Source: Chloroflexota bacterium (GTDB lineage Bacteria > Chloroflexota > Anaerolineae > B4-G1 > SLSP01). From it: DNA of 64,000 nt. How positions within the stretch are numbered: position 1 is the first letter of the stretch; each line of letters starts with the position of its first letter. Positions 1 through 8,490 of this stretch are shown in pieces. The notes under the pieces are model-generated. The model was not told the DNA's origin and searched no databases. It saw only the letters and a list, made by a program, of their open reading frames with translations. A program made the translations under genes and the position numbers. The stretch spans positions 1 through 64,000 of the forward strand of contig JAIOAX010000008.1 of the NCBI GenBank assembly GCA_019873645.1. Reading direction: 5' to 3'.

Positions 1-111
1 TTCAAGCGCCCTCAGACCAGCCTGATTGACCAGTATACCACGTCCGCACGAACGGCGCTGGAAGACGCATTTTCATGCTGGGTGGAGAGCGTAGCTCATG
101 ATGTCTGCTGA
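1..111 (+). CDS. C-terminal end of an unidentified protein (partial)
   Basis: Frame 1 is open from the window edge to a TGA at 109-111 and gives about 36 residues (FKRPQTSLIDQYTTSARTA, then LEDAF and CWVESVAHDVC). The last 15 or so residues are encoded by the 46-bp repeat at 67-112, so the reading frame runs into a dispersed repeat. This may be a real gene whose 3' end was replaced by the repeat, or chance openness. The family is not recognised. Confidence 0.3.
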   Translation, partial: FKRPQTSLIDQYTTSARTALEDAFSCWVESVAHDVC

Positions 112-112
112 C
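67..112 (+). repeat. 46-bp dispersed repeat, copy 1
   Basis: The sequence from GCATTTTCATGCTGGG to TGATGTCTGCTGAC is identical, 46 of 46 bases, to 40213-40258. It matches the reverse complement of 52164-52209 with three mismatches. Just downstream, a 15-bp unit (TGCTGACCACAGCAC) is repeated twice before the DUF3048 gene. Here the 46-bp core lacks the longer 165-bp context of the other two copies. Confidence 0.9.
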
Positions 113-155
113 CACAGCACTGCTGACCACAGCACTGAAATCCTGGAGGAATCCA

Positions 156-1370
156 ATGCACAAACAAACACGCTATCTCGGATTGTTTTGCCTGATTGCG
201 TTATTCATCGTCGGATGTGGCGCGCCGACGCCGCCGGCCGCGACGCCGACGCCGACCCGCACACCTGCGCCGCGGCAGACGGCGACGCCGGTTCCCACGG
301 CCACTGCAACGCCTGTGCCACCTACGCCCACGGCTACTGCGACTTCCACGCCGGTAGCGCCCGTCGTGACGCCATTCCCGCCGGATGTCAATCCGTTGAC
401 CGGCGAGAAGATGGAAAGCGCCGCGGTGTTGGAGCGCATTCCCATCGCCATCAAGGTCTCGAACTCGCCGGAAGTGCGGCCGCAGTCGGGCCTCAATTCG
501 GCGGATCTGGTCTTCGAGCATTTTGCAGAAGGAGGCATCACCCGCTTCACGGCGGTTTTCTACGGCAAGGAACCCAAGCAAGTCGGTTCGGTGCGCAGCG
601 GGCGGCTGATTGACCTGGAGATTCCGGCGATGTACCATGCCCTGTTCGGCTATTCGGGTTCGAGTGCCGGCGTCAAAGAGCGCATCCGCAATTCAGACTT
701 GTTCCCCACCTACATCGCCGCGCCCGATTTCGGCGTAGGGCAGCCCTATTTCTATCGGGTGCCGCAGGAGGGAAAGGCCTTCGAGCACACATTGTTCACC
801 AATCCCACCGTGCTGCGTCAGCTTGCCGACGAACGCGGGATCAACGCGCGGCCCGAGTTTCCGCGGCTGATGACCTTCAGTGAGACGCCGCTGGAGGGTG
901 GCACGCCGGTTAGCTATTTCGAGGTCAACTATCTCAAAGGCGCGTGCACGGCCGAATGGACTTACGATGCGGCCTCTGGACGTTGGAAGCGTGCGACCGC
1001 CGGCGTCGTGCAGACAGACTATCTGACCGGCGAAACGCTGACTGCGGCCAATGTGGTCATTGTGTACGCCAACCACATTGAAACGGATATTTTGGAAGAT
1101 ACGTGGGGCGGGGGACACCAATCCATCCAGATACAGATTTGGGGGACCGGTCCGGTGCTCGTCTTCCGCGATGGGGTGATGATCAACGGCTATTGGGAAC
1201 GCCTGGAGCGCAATCACATGCTCACGTTCTGGGTCTCGGAAGGCCATCCCATCCCCTTGAAGCCCGGCAACACGTGGTTCCAACTGGTGCCGCTGGGGAC
1301 CACCTCAGAGCAGATTAAAGAGGGACAGTTGCGTTTCACACCCACGGGCGTTGTGCCGTTTGGACGGTAA
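156..1370 (+). CDS. DUF3048 (YerB-like) lipoprotein
   Basis: 404 residues. The N-terminus is a lipoprotein signal peptide (hydrophobic LFCLIALFIVGC) with the lipobox cysteine at residue 21, so the mature protein should be membrane-anchored on the outer face. A Thr/Pro-rich linker follows (about residues 24-72, many TPTPT and ATPVP runs). The remaining ~330 residues resemble the DUF3048 N- and C-terminal domains of Bacillus YerB, seen in NPLTGEKME, PIAIKVSN, RPQSGLNSADLVFE and a VGSVRSGR segment. The family's role is unknown. The start is set by GGAGG at 144-149. A strong terminator follows directly, so it appears to be a single-gene unit. Confidence 0.88.
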   Translation: MHKQTRYLGLFCLIALFIVGCGAPTPPAATPTPTRTPAPRQTATPVPTATATPVPPTPTATATSTPVAPVVTPFPPDVNPLTGEKMESAAVLERIPIAIKVSNSPEVRPQSGLNSADLVFEHFAEGGITRFTAVFYGKEPKQVGSVRSGRLIDLEIPAMYHALFGYSGSSAGVKERIRNSDLFPTYIAAPDFGVGQPYFYRVPQEGKAFEHTLFTNPTVLRQLADERGINARPEFPRLMTFSETPLEGGTPVSYFEVNYLKGACTAEWTYDAASGRWKRATAGVVQTDYLTGETLTAANVVIVYANHIETDILEDTWGGGHQSIQIQIWGTGPVLVFRDGVMINGYWERLERNHMLTFWVSEGHPIPLKPGNTWFQLVPLGTTSEQIKEGQLRFTPTGVVPFGR

Positions 1371-1377
1371 GGGAATC

Positions 1378-1420
1378 CCCTGGCGAAGGTTCGGAAACCT
1401 TCGCCAGGGTTGTCTTTTTT
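1378..1420 (+). terminator. Rho-independent terminator after the DUF3048 gene
   Basis: A perfect 14-bp stem (CCCTGGCGAAGGTT with AACCTTCGCCAGGG) and a CGGA tetraloop are followed by TTGTCTTTTTT. It begins 7 bases after the stop codon. The same stem and loop recur, with one mismatch, at 53715-53746. Confidence 0.92.
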
Positions 1421-1437
1421 AGGAGCCGTGTTATAAT
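1410..1437 (+). promoter_or_regulatory. Promoter of tRNA-Val
   Basis: TATAAT at 1432-1437 with TTGTCT at 1410-1415 (16-bp spacer). Transcription would start a few bases before the tRNA at 1448. The -35 box lies inside the T-run of the preceding terminator. Confidence 0.6.
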
Positions 1438-1447
1438 CTGCGGGTGA

Positions 1448-1521
<74 letters not shown>

Positions 1522-1529
1522 TTGAGAGC

Positions 1530-1565
1530 GCGCGGCCAGGTCATGTAACCCGGCCGCGCTTTTTT
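1530..1565 (+). terminator. Terminator of tRNA-Val
   Basis: Stem GCGCGGCC (1530-1537) pairs with GGCCGCGC (1552-1559) and is followed by six T. It lies 8 bases after the tRNA. Confidence 0.88.
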
Positions 1566-1588
1566 GTAGAATCAGCCCGGGGCGCACG

Positions 1589-4021
1589 CTACTTTGTCAA
1601 CATAGCGCGCACCAGGGCCATCAAGCCTTTGAAGAACTGCCCGTTCATCATCAGTAGCAGCGCCTCCAATATTTCACGAGTGAGGGGCGTGTCCCCCATC
1701 AGCATGCTCCGCAGCGGCATTTCGTGAGATGTGGCTTCCAAAAGTAAAGCCGCAGGGGTATCTTCTTTGCCCACAGCCATCTGATCTGTTTGTTTTTTGA
1801 CCATCCTGAAAAGCCGTCGCCCGATGAACGATGCCTGCATATCCTCGATAGGTGTGTTGAGGGTGTAGTGGCCTTTTGGCGTCATCTGGCTAGGCGGAAC
1901 CGGACGACCGAGCAAGGCTTCAAAGTCCTGCCGGTTCACGCACGCGCCTTTGGGGAAGTGGTGATAAATGGCCGGTTCCGTCCGCGTGGCGCGCGCAGTG
2001 GGGTGCGTAGCAGGCATCTCGACGGTGGCGCGGAGACGAATATCCTGCGATGAAGCCCCCACCAGAATCTCGAACGTGCCGGCCTCGACGCGCCAATCCT
2101 TGAGCTGCGGATCGTAACAGGCAAAAGCGCGGCGGTCCAGATCGAACGTCACCTCGGTTTCTTCGCCGGGCTGCAAGGCAACTTTGGCAAACCCCTTAAG
2201 TTCCTTCGTGGGACGAAACAATGTGGATTCCACATCCCGCACGTAGAGTTGGACCACTTCTTGCCCGGCCATTTGTCCAACATTTTTGACCTTGAACGTG
2301 ACGGTGAGTGATGGCGTATCCGTCTCTTCAAGCCGGTGCAATGCCAGGTCGCGGTACGCAAAGCGGGTATAGCTCAACCCATGCCCAAAGGGGAACAGCA
2401 CCGGCTGCCCGACGGTATCGTAGTAGCGGTAGCCCACGTAGAGACTCTCGCGGTATTCAACGGTAGCCGGCCCGCCGGGGAAGTAAGAATACGCGGGCGT
2501 ATCTTCCAGCTTCAGCGGGAACGTCTCGGCCAGTTTGCCGCTGGGATTGACCACGCCCAATAAGATGTCGGCGATGCCGCCGGCGCCGGCTTGCCCGCCC
2601 AGGTAGCCTTCCAGGATACAGGGCACCTCTTCCACCCAGGGTATTTCGACGGGCGAGCCGTTGCTCAGCACCAGCACCACTTTGGGGTGTGCGGCGGCAA
2701 TCCGCCGGATGAGGGCTTCGTGACCGGGCGGGAGCTTCAGGTGTTGGCGATCCACGCCTTCGGTTTCGTACAGATCGGTCAGGCCAGCGCAGATAATCAC
2801 GACTTCCGCTTTTTCGGCCAGAGCCAGCGCCTCTTGAATCAATTCCTCGTCCGGTTGATCGCCCTTTTCCGTATAGCCCGGCGCGTAGGGGAGACTGTCT
2901 ACATTGAGGAGCTTGAGCATCTCATCGTAAAGGTTGTCGAGCCGGGTGGGGTTCATCAACGAGCTGCCGGCGCCCTGGTAACGGGGATTTTTCGCAAAGC
3001 GGCCGAGCAGAGCCAGTTTGGTTGTCTTGTGAAGGGGCAAAACATCACTGTCGTTCTTTAACAACACGGCGCCCTCGGCAGCCACGCGGCGCGCCAGGGT
3101 ATGATGCGCCTGCATATCACAGGTGAAGTCCTGACTCAGCGTCGCGGCAGCTTTGAAGATCAGGGTCAAAATGCGTGCAACGGCGCGGTCCAGAACAGCT
3201 TCATCCAGTTGCCCGGCCTTGACCGCCGCTACGATTCTGGCATCGTTCCCGTTGCGCACGCCCGGCATTTCGAGTTCCACACCGGCTTGCAACGCCGCCA
3301 CCCGCTCATTCATCGCACCCCAGTCGGTGACCACCAGCCCTTCATGCCCCCATTCGTTTTTGAGGATGTCGGTCATCAGGTAGGCGTTTTCGCAAGCATA
3401 GACGCCGTTGATTTTGTTGTAGGAACACATCACCGTCCAGGGCTGCGCACCTTTGACGGCGATCTCGAAGCCGGGGAGATAAATCTCGCGCAACGCGCGC
3501 TCGTCCACCACGGCATCAATCGTCATGCGGCGGTATTCCTGGTTGTTGACGGCATAATGCTTCAAGGAAGTGCCGATTCCCTGACTTTGCACGCCGTTGA
3601 TGAAGCTTTTGGCGATTTCGCCGGTCAGATAAGGGTCCTCCGAGAAATACTCGAAGTTGCGGCCACACAAGGGAGAACGTTTGATGTTGGCCCCCGGCCC
3701 CAGCAGCACGCCGACCTTTTCCTGGCGACATTCCTCGCCGATGGCTTGCCCCACCTGATAGATCAGTTCGCGGTTCCAGGTCGCCGCCAGGGCGGAAGCG
3801 GTCGGGAAGCAGGTGGCCGGGACACTTTCGTGCAACCCAACATGATCGGACTTCCCGATTTGCTTGCGTAACCCATGGGGGCCATCCGTGACCATAATAG
3901 AGGGTATCCCCAGACGTTCGATGCCTTTGAGATACCAGAAATCCTTCCCCGAACACAGGGAGGCTTTTTCCTCAAGGGTCATTTGTTGGATAAGGACTTG
4001 GATTTTCTCTTGAAGTTCCAT
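1589..4021 (-). CDS. Glycoside hydrolase family 3 beta-glucosidase
   Basis: 810 residues from the chosen ATG at 4021; an in-frame ATG at 4039 would add six residues. The 4021 start has AGGG six bases upstream and matches the usual N-terminus ending in QMTLEEKASLCSG. The GH3 (beta/alpha)8 domain carries the KH motif (LKHYAVNN) and the nucleophile Asp in LVVTDWGAMNE, near residue 233. The second domain holds TEGVDRQ, whose Glu is the likely acid/base. A fibronectin-III-like domain follows (AGQEVVQLYVRD), then about 110 extra residues. There is no signal peptide, so it should be cytosolic and release terminal beta-D-glucose (or xylose) from imported oligosaccharides. It is co-oriented with the SPFH gene 24 bases upstream and the GH5 gene beyond. 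The exact substrate cannot be read from sequence. Confidence 0.93.
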   Translation of the reverse strand: MELQEKIQVLIQQMTLEEKASLCSGKDFWYLKGIERLGIPSIMVTDGPHGLRKQIGKSDHVGLHESVPATCFPTASALAATWNRELIYQVGQAIGEECRQEKVGVLLGPGANIKRSPLCGRNFEYFSEDPYLTGEIAKSFINGVQSQGIGTSLKHYAVNNQEYRRMTIDAVVDERALREIYLPGFEIAVKGAQPWTVMCSYNKINGVYACENAYLMTDILKNEWGHEGLVVTDWGAMNERVAALQAGVELEMPGVRNGNDARIVAAVKAGQLDEAVLDRAVARILTLIFKAAATLSQDFTCDMQAHHTLARRVAAEGAVLLKNDSDVLPLHKTTKLALLGRFAKNPRYQGAGSSLMNPTRLDNLYDEMLKLLNVDSLPYAPGYTEKGDQPDEELIQEALALAEKAEVVIICAGLTDLYETEGVDRQHLKLPPGHEALIRRIAAAHPKVVLVLSNGSPVEIPWVEEVPCILEGYLGGQAGAGGIADILLGVVNPSGKLAETFPLKLEDTPAYSYFPGGPATVEYRESLYVGYRYYDTVGQPVLFPFGHGLSYTRFAYRDLALHRLEETDTPSLTVTFKVKNVGQMAGQEVVQLYVRDVESTLFRPTKELKGFAKVALQPGEETEVTFDLDRRAFACYDPQLKDWRVEAGTFEILVGASSQDIRLRATVEMPATHPTARATRTEPAIYHHFPKGACVNRQDFEALLGRPVPPSQMTPKGHYTLNTPIEDMQASFIGRRLFRMVKKQTDQMAVGKEDTPAALLLEATSHEMPLRSMLMGDTPLTREILEALLLMMNGQFFKGLMALVRAMLTK

Positions 4022-4045
4022 GTTCAACCCTGAAACCATTCACGA

Positions 4046-6037
4046 TTAACTCGCGGGGGTTTCCTTCGCGCCTGCTGTATCTTTGGCGATGCTCTGACGG
4101 ATTTGCTGCCGCATGGCCGCCACTTCGGGAGAGCGCTCAGCGCGTTCTACTGTGACGCCCACGCCCATGCGCTCCGACAACAACATGGTCAACAGACCTT
4201 GCATGAGATTGTTGCTCATGCCGCCGCCATCGGCGCCGCCGCCGACCACCACACGCGGTACGACATCTACCCGCGCCTGCTGGACAGCTTCGGCAAAGCG
4301 GTTGAGCACCTGCTGTGTGACCTGGTACTGCGGCCCGCCATACGCCTGTACCTGTTCCTCGGTGGCAATGGCCTGCGCGATGCCGATGCGCGCGATCTTT
4401 TCGGATTCGGCCTCGGCCAGCGCGCGGATTTGTGCGGCCTGCTGCACCGCCCGCTGATATTCGGCCTTCCCCTGGTTCGACTGCACCGTGATGCTCAGCT
4501 CCGACTCGGTGATCTTCGTCTGTTGCTCGGCGCGCGCCTGGGCCTCACGGAGTTCGCGTTCCTTGATCGCCGCTTCCTGCTGACGGGCGTAAGTCTCAAT
4601 CTGCTCAACGGCAATTTGTCGAGCGCGTAATTGCGTCAAAATCGTCTCGATTTGCTTATCGCCGGGAGACGGCTCCGGCGTGCCGATCAGCACCTCTTCC
4701 AATTCCAGATTATAGTGCGCAAAGCGTTCCTTCATCTCCCGGCTGGCAAGTTGTTGAATCGCGCTGCGTTCTTGAATCAACTGAATCAGCGTGCGCATCT
4801 GCCCGATGTTCTTGAAATAAGCCGACACCATCGGGTCCAGAGTCTGTTCAACCAGGCGTTTCACGTCGCCGAAGCGCTGGATGACCAGCGGCGCCTTCTG
4901 ATAATCAATGTGAATCACCACCGACAGCGGTAGTGAGGGTTCAAAAGCATCTTTGGTGATGAGCGAGACTTCTTTCAGATTCTCATCGAAGCGGTGCGTC
5001 CCCACCTCGCTGCGAATCCACTTGAGGATGATGTTGGTCGTTGGCACAATGAAAACCTTACCCGCATAGGTATTGAAGGCATATTTGCCGGGCAGCAACG
5101 GCTCACTCCAGACGCCGCGTTGGCCTTTGCGTACCAACTCGCCGTGGCGGTACTCCGTACCGGAGAGGTCTTCCCCGGCCTCACCGGTGTAGGACACCAC
5201 CACACCGACCGTGCCGACCTCGATGACCGTCTTGGGGATCATTTCCACTGTCGCAAACAGGCGGTTGAGGTAGTACGTGCCTTCGACCAGCACCTGCAAC
5301 TGCCGTCCGCGCATCCCGCCGGCCTGCAGAAAGATGTCCGGCGCCTGGAACTTATTGTGGTACGTCGTCGGATCGCTCGGATCGTCGCCGACGATAGGGG
5401 CGATAATCTCCCCCTGCGGCAATGATGGCCCGTCGTGGACGGTCACGATGCCCACCAGATCATCGGAGTCCTTGATCACCACCGGGCGGAAGCCGCCGCG
5501 CTCGTTAATCACCTCGGCCATGCGCTGAATGACAGATTCCTCGGCGCGGCTCATGGGCAAGTAGTAAACCCGTTCTTCGGTGATGACCACAAACTGCGCC
5601 AGGTTGATTGCATACGTCCCTTCACGCAAGATCTGGCGTTGCGGACCGCGTTGCCCACCCTGCGTCAGGAACGCCGTCACATCCTGGAAGTCCTTTGCAG
5701 TCACGTTGGAAGCCAGGGTCTGCATTGGACTGAGCGGCTCGCCATCGCGCGCGAAGATGTAGCCGATTTTCCCCTGGGTGATCGTGACCAAAGGGACGAT
5801 GTGCACCCGATACTGGATCGGGATCAAATAATGCAACCCACCGCGCAGGACGTTAGGTTGGAACCCAGCTTCGCCGTGGAGCGCAATGAAGCCTTTCTTC
5901 ACCGATCCTTTGCTACTCCAATGCTTCTCGACGATGCCGATGCGGTTGTTAGGAATGTAGCGGATGCCTGAAAGGATCAATCCCAACAACAGCAGGCCCA
6001 AAAGCCACAAGGCGATTCTGACAATCTCCCATAACAT
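4046..6037 (-). CDS. SPFH/band-7 (flotillin-like) membrane protein
   Basis: 663 residues. One N-terminal membrane helix (about residues 5-25, IALWLLGLLLLGLILSG) leads into an SPFH/prohibitin-type domain. A long charged coiled coil (about residues 470-560, rich in Glu/Arg/Gln/Ala, e.g. YARQQEAAIKERELREAQ) and a Gly-rich stretch (VVVGGGADGGGMSN) follow. It should sit in the membrane as an oligomeric scaffold. A strong AAGGAGGG lies 5 bases before the ATG. It stands between a GH3 and a GH5 glycosidase on the same strand. Spacing (24-30 bases) suggests one operon, though no functional link is known. Confidence 0.88.
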   Translation of the reverse strand: MLWEIVRIALWLLGLLLLGLILSGIRYIPNNRIGIVEKHWSSKGSVKKGFIALHGEAGFQPNVLRGGLHYLIPIQYRVHIVPLVTITQGKIGYIFARDGEPLSPMQTLASNVTAKDFQDVTAFLTQGGQRGPQRQILREGTYAINLAQFVVITEERVYYLPMSRAEESVIQRMAEVINERGGFRPVVIKDSDDLVGIVTVHDGPSLPQGEIIAPIVGDDPSDPTTYHNKFQAPDIFLQAGGMRGRQLQVLVEGTYYLNRLFATVEMIPKTVIEVGTVGVVVSYTGEAGEDLSGTEYRHGELVRKGQRGVWSEPLLPGKYAFNTYAGKVFIVPTTNIILKWIRSEVGTHRFDENLKEVSLITKDAFEPSLPLSVVIHIDYQKAPLVIQRFGDVKRLVEQTLDPMVSAYFKNIGQMRTLIQLIQERSAIQQLASREMKERFAHYNLELEEVLIGTPEPSPGDKQIETILTQLRARQIAVEQIETYARQQEAAIKERELREAQARAEQQTKITESELSITVQSNQGKAEYQRAVQQAAQIRALAEAESEKIARIGIAQAIATEEQVQAYGGPQYQVTQQVLNRFAEAVQQARVDVVPRVVVGGGADGGGMSNNLMQGLLTMLLSERMGVGVTVERAERSPEVAAMRQQIRQSIAKDTAGAKETPAS

Positions 6038-6067
6038 AGTTACCCTCCTTTGAATTCTTAAAATTTG

Positions 6068-7075
6068 TTAAAACTCTTGCAACAATGTGAGAAATGCGCG
6101 ATCCAGCTTGTGACCGTACCAGTCTTCATAAGCCACATCCGCGCGCCCGGAATCGAGGATACCGAACGGCCCGCGGAAATTCCACAGCGCGTAGCCGATG
6201 TTGTGCGGCGTCAAAATCTTCAACACGTCGCGGAACCACGCCAGGACGACGGCATGTGGCGTCTGATTGAAGGCTCCGGCTTCGCCGCAGTGCACGCCGA
6301 TGCCCTGCGCGGCTAACTCAATCCACGGCTGATACGCGCGCTCCAATTCGGCGCGGCCCCAGGTGGCGCCGTAGTGCCACGCGCCGGGCCACTGCGGCAT
6401 CGGCCAATCCATCCCATTGACCCAACCGGCTTTGTAGTGGCTGATGCCCATCGGTTCATAGGCGCGGCAGCTTTGCGCGATGCCGGTATCGGCCAGCTCC
6501 GGGGCCGGGATGCGCCCGTAACCCATTCCGTCGGCAATGATGAGGCGGTCGGGATCGGCCTCGCGGATGGCGGCGACGGCGGCACGCACAACACGCTCGT
6601 GATCGGCGCGCGTCATCGGATAGTGCGGCGGACGGCCTTCACCGGGATTCGCCGGTTCGTTGACCAGGTTGAAGCTCAGGGCAGTCGCAGGGATGCCACG
6701 ATAGCGTTTGGCAAAGGTTTGCCAGTGGAAGCAAAAGGCATCCAGCGCGTCCTGGTCTTTCCACAGGTTGAACGGTTCGTCGCGTTCAGGGTTGACCGAG
6801 TATCCCGGCGCGCGGTGGAAGTTCAAGCAGATGTGAATATGGTACTGCTGTCCCAGTCGCACCACACGGTCTATCTTCTCCAACATCGGTTCGTAGAGTT
6901 TGTATGGGTCATCGTCCTCGATCCAGAGTGTGTAACATGCCGGGATGCGGACGAAGTCGAAGCCCCAGTCGCGTATCCAGCGGAAATCATCTTCGTGAAA
7001 ATTGCCGTCGCTGCGCGTGGTGAACATCTCCAACAGATTAAAGCCCCGCCAGCGGGGTAAAACGGTTTGGGTCAT
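6068..7075 (-). CDS. Glycoside hydrolase family 5-like (endoglucanase-type) enzyme
   Basis: 335 residues from ATG 7075, which has GAGGAGG 8 bases upstream; ATG 7081 is too close to that site. RWIRDWGFDFVRIPACYTLW is typical of GH5. The acid/base Glu lies in FNLVNEPANP (about residue 140) and the nucleophile Glu in GVHCGEAGAF (about residue 265), with YALWNFRGPFGILD after strand 8. There is no signal peptide, so it probably acts on imported oligosaccharides rather than on polymer outside the cell. It heads the minus-strand cluster GH5-SPFH-GH3. Beta-1,4-glucan or -mannan specificity cannot be decided. Confidence 0.9.
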   Translation of the reverse strand: MTQTVLPRWRGFNLLEMFTTRSDGNFHEDDFRWIRDWGFDFVRIPACYTLWIEDDDPYKLYEPMLEKIDRVVRLGQQYHIHICLNFHRAPGYSVNPERDEPFNLWKDQDALDAFCFHWQTFAKRYRGIPATALSFNLVNEPANPGEGRPPHYPMTRADHERVVRAAVAAIREADPDRLIIADGMGYGRIPAPELADTGIAQSCRAYEPMGISHYKAGWVNGMDWPMPQWPGAWHYGATWGRAELERAYQPWIELAAQGIGVHCGEAGAFNQTPHAVVLAWFRDVLKILTPHNIGYALWNFRGPFGILDSGRADVAYEDWYGHKLDRAFLTLLQEF

Positions 7076-7245
7076 CCTCATTGCCTCCTCAAAAAAATGG
7101 TGTGGTTTACGGTCAGTTGCCGAACACCGGCAAACACCCTCATGGTAGCCCTTTCAAAACAAACCGCAAATTGCTACTGCGGAGATCAAGTGACAAGGCG
7201 ACATTGCTGCTGTCATCCACAGCGGCCCCACAGAATTGTAGGGCC

Positions 7246-7437
7246 GCTAATCTGTGTTACACTCGCCAGATAGTGACGTTGACGTGCGCGGCGTCTTGGT
7301 CTTGCCGCTGCGTGCATTGTTGCCTGGATGCGCCACCGGAACAACTCTACGCCTTTGCGACGGCGACATTGCCGGAAGCGCCGACAAATCGTCCGCGCCG
7401 AATAACTTTCTGCTGCGTATGCGCCTAGGAGGGAACC
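7246..7437 (+). pseudogene. Remnant of a second RlaP-like nucleotidyltransferase
   Basis: In one frame (from 7254) the translation SPDSDVDVRGVLVLPLRALL matches the active-site strand of the family (SDLD...GVCIPPRRYLLG in the neighbour at 7438). In a second frame, YAFATATLPEAP matches that neighbour's C-terminal EATSTLPETPD. The middle of the gene, about 200 codons, is absent and the frame changes between the pieces. This reads as a deleted and frameshifted tandem paralogue of the intact gene immediately downstream. The rest of the 7076-7437 interval shows nothing else. Confidence 0.5.
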
Positions 7438-8319
7438 GTGGCTGAGCCGTTTTGGGAAACCAATCTGATTTACCGCGTGGTTATCGGCAGCCAGGCGTAT
7501 GGCCTGGCAAACACCGCCAGCGACCTGGATACCTGCGGCGTCTGTATCCCGCCGCGCCGGTACCTGTTAGGGCTGACGCCGTTCGAGCAACATATCGCCC
7601 ACGGCGCGGAGCGCGATACCGTAGTCTATGCCCTGGTCAAGTTCGCGCGGCTGGCGTTGGAATGTAACCCGAACATCATCGAGGCGTTGTACGTCGAGCC
7701 GCGCCATATCTTGTACTATGACAGCTTCGGTGAACGCTTGCGCGCGCACCGGCACCTGTTCCTCACCCGCAAGGCCGGGCAGACCTTTTCCGGCTATGCC
7801 ATCAGCCAGTTACGCCGTCTGGAACGGCATCATCGCTGGCTGGAACATCCGCCGGATCACCAACCCACCCAGGAAGAATACGGAGGGCGCGAGGTGAATG
7901 GACGCTACAAGTTCCCGGATCACGATGCGGAAAGGGCGTATCGCAGCGCGCTGAAGCATTGGAATCACTACCAGGCGTGGCGGCGGGAACGCAACCCGGC
8001 GCGGGCCGAACTCGAAGCGCGCTATGGCTATGACACCAAACATGCGATGCACTTACTGCGGTTGTTGCGAATGGGAATGGAAATCCTGGAAACCGGGGAA
8101 GTCCACGTCTATCGCCCCGACCGTGACTGGCTGTTAGCCGTGCGGGATGGGCTGTTACAGTACGAGGAACTGCTGGCGCTGGCGGCGGAGTACGAGGCGC
8201 GACTGGCAATGTTGGAGGCAACTTCGACGTTGCCGGAGACGCCGGATGTGGCGCGGGTAGAAGACCTGGTGGTGACATTGCAGACGGAGTGGTTGAACAG
8301 CAAAGAGAGAGAAACATAG
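7438..8319 (+). CDS. RlaP-like (PF10127-type) nucleotidyltransferase
   Basis: 293 residues, GTG start with AGGAGGG five bases upstream. The DNA-polymerase-beta-type nucleotidyltransferase signature is present at about residues 17-32: VIGSQAYGLANTASDLDTCG, where GS and D-x-D provide nucleotide and metal binding. NPNIIEALYVEP and KHAMHLLRLLRMGMEIL are features of the COG3541 / RlaP family. RlaP members are named for association with RNA repair ligases; no ligase or 2'-5' phosphatase gene is present here, so its substrate is unknown. A decayed paralogue lies immediately upstream. Confidence 0.8.
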   Translation: MAEPFWETNLIYRVVIGSQAYGLANTASDLDTCGVCIPPRRYLLGLTPFEQHIAHGAERDTVVYALVKFARLALECNPNIIEALYVEPRHILYYDSFGERLRAHRHLFLTRKAGQTFSGYAISQLRRLERHHRWLEHPPDHQPTQEEYGGREVNGRYKFPDHDAERAYRSALKHWNHYQAWRRERNPARAELEARYGYDTKHAMHLLRLLRMGMEILETGEVHVYRPDRDWLLAVRDGLLQYEELLALAAEYEARLAMLEATSTLPETPDVARVEDLVVTLQTEWLNSKERET

Positions 8320-8352
8320 AGAGTGAAGACAAAAAATTATGAATGTTCATAA

Positions 8353-8381
8353 TTGTAGAATTGGAAGCACTGTGCTATAAT
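8353..8381 (+). promoter_or_regulatory. Promoter of the giant secreted protein gene
   Basis: TTGTAG (8353-8358), a 17-bp spacer and a perfect TATAAT (8376-8381) give a good sigma-70-type promoter. It leaves a leader of about 100 nt before the TTG start at 8491. Confidence 0.6.
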
Positions 8382-8490
8382 TGATGTTGATAGCTTTTCT
8401 CTAACCCGTTTCTTCACACACTGCATCCACATCGTTCCATCTCGGGTCACAAATAGCGTAGGGTTCATTGTGCAAGAAAGGAGCAATACA

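Noticed and set aside
7236..7263. TTGTAG-N16-TACACT as a promoter for the nucleotidyltransferase
   Set aside because: It overlaps the remnant coding sequence of the lost paralogue and would leave a ~175-nt leader, so it is probably chance.
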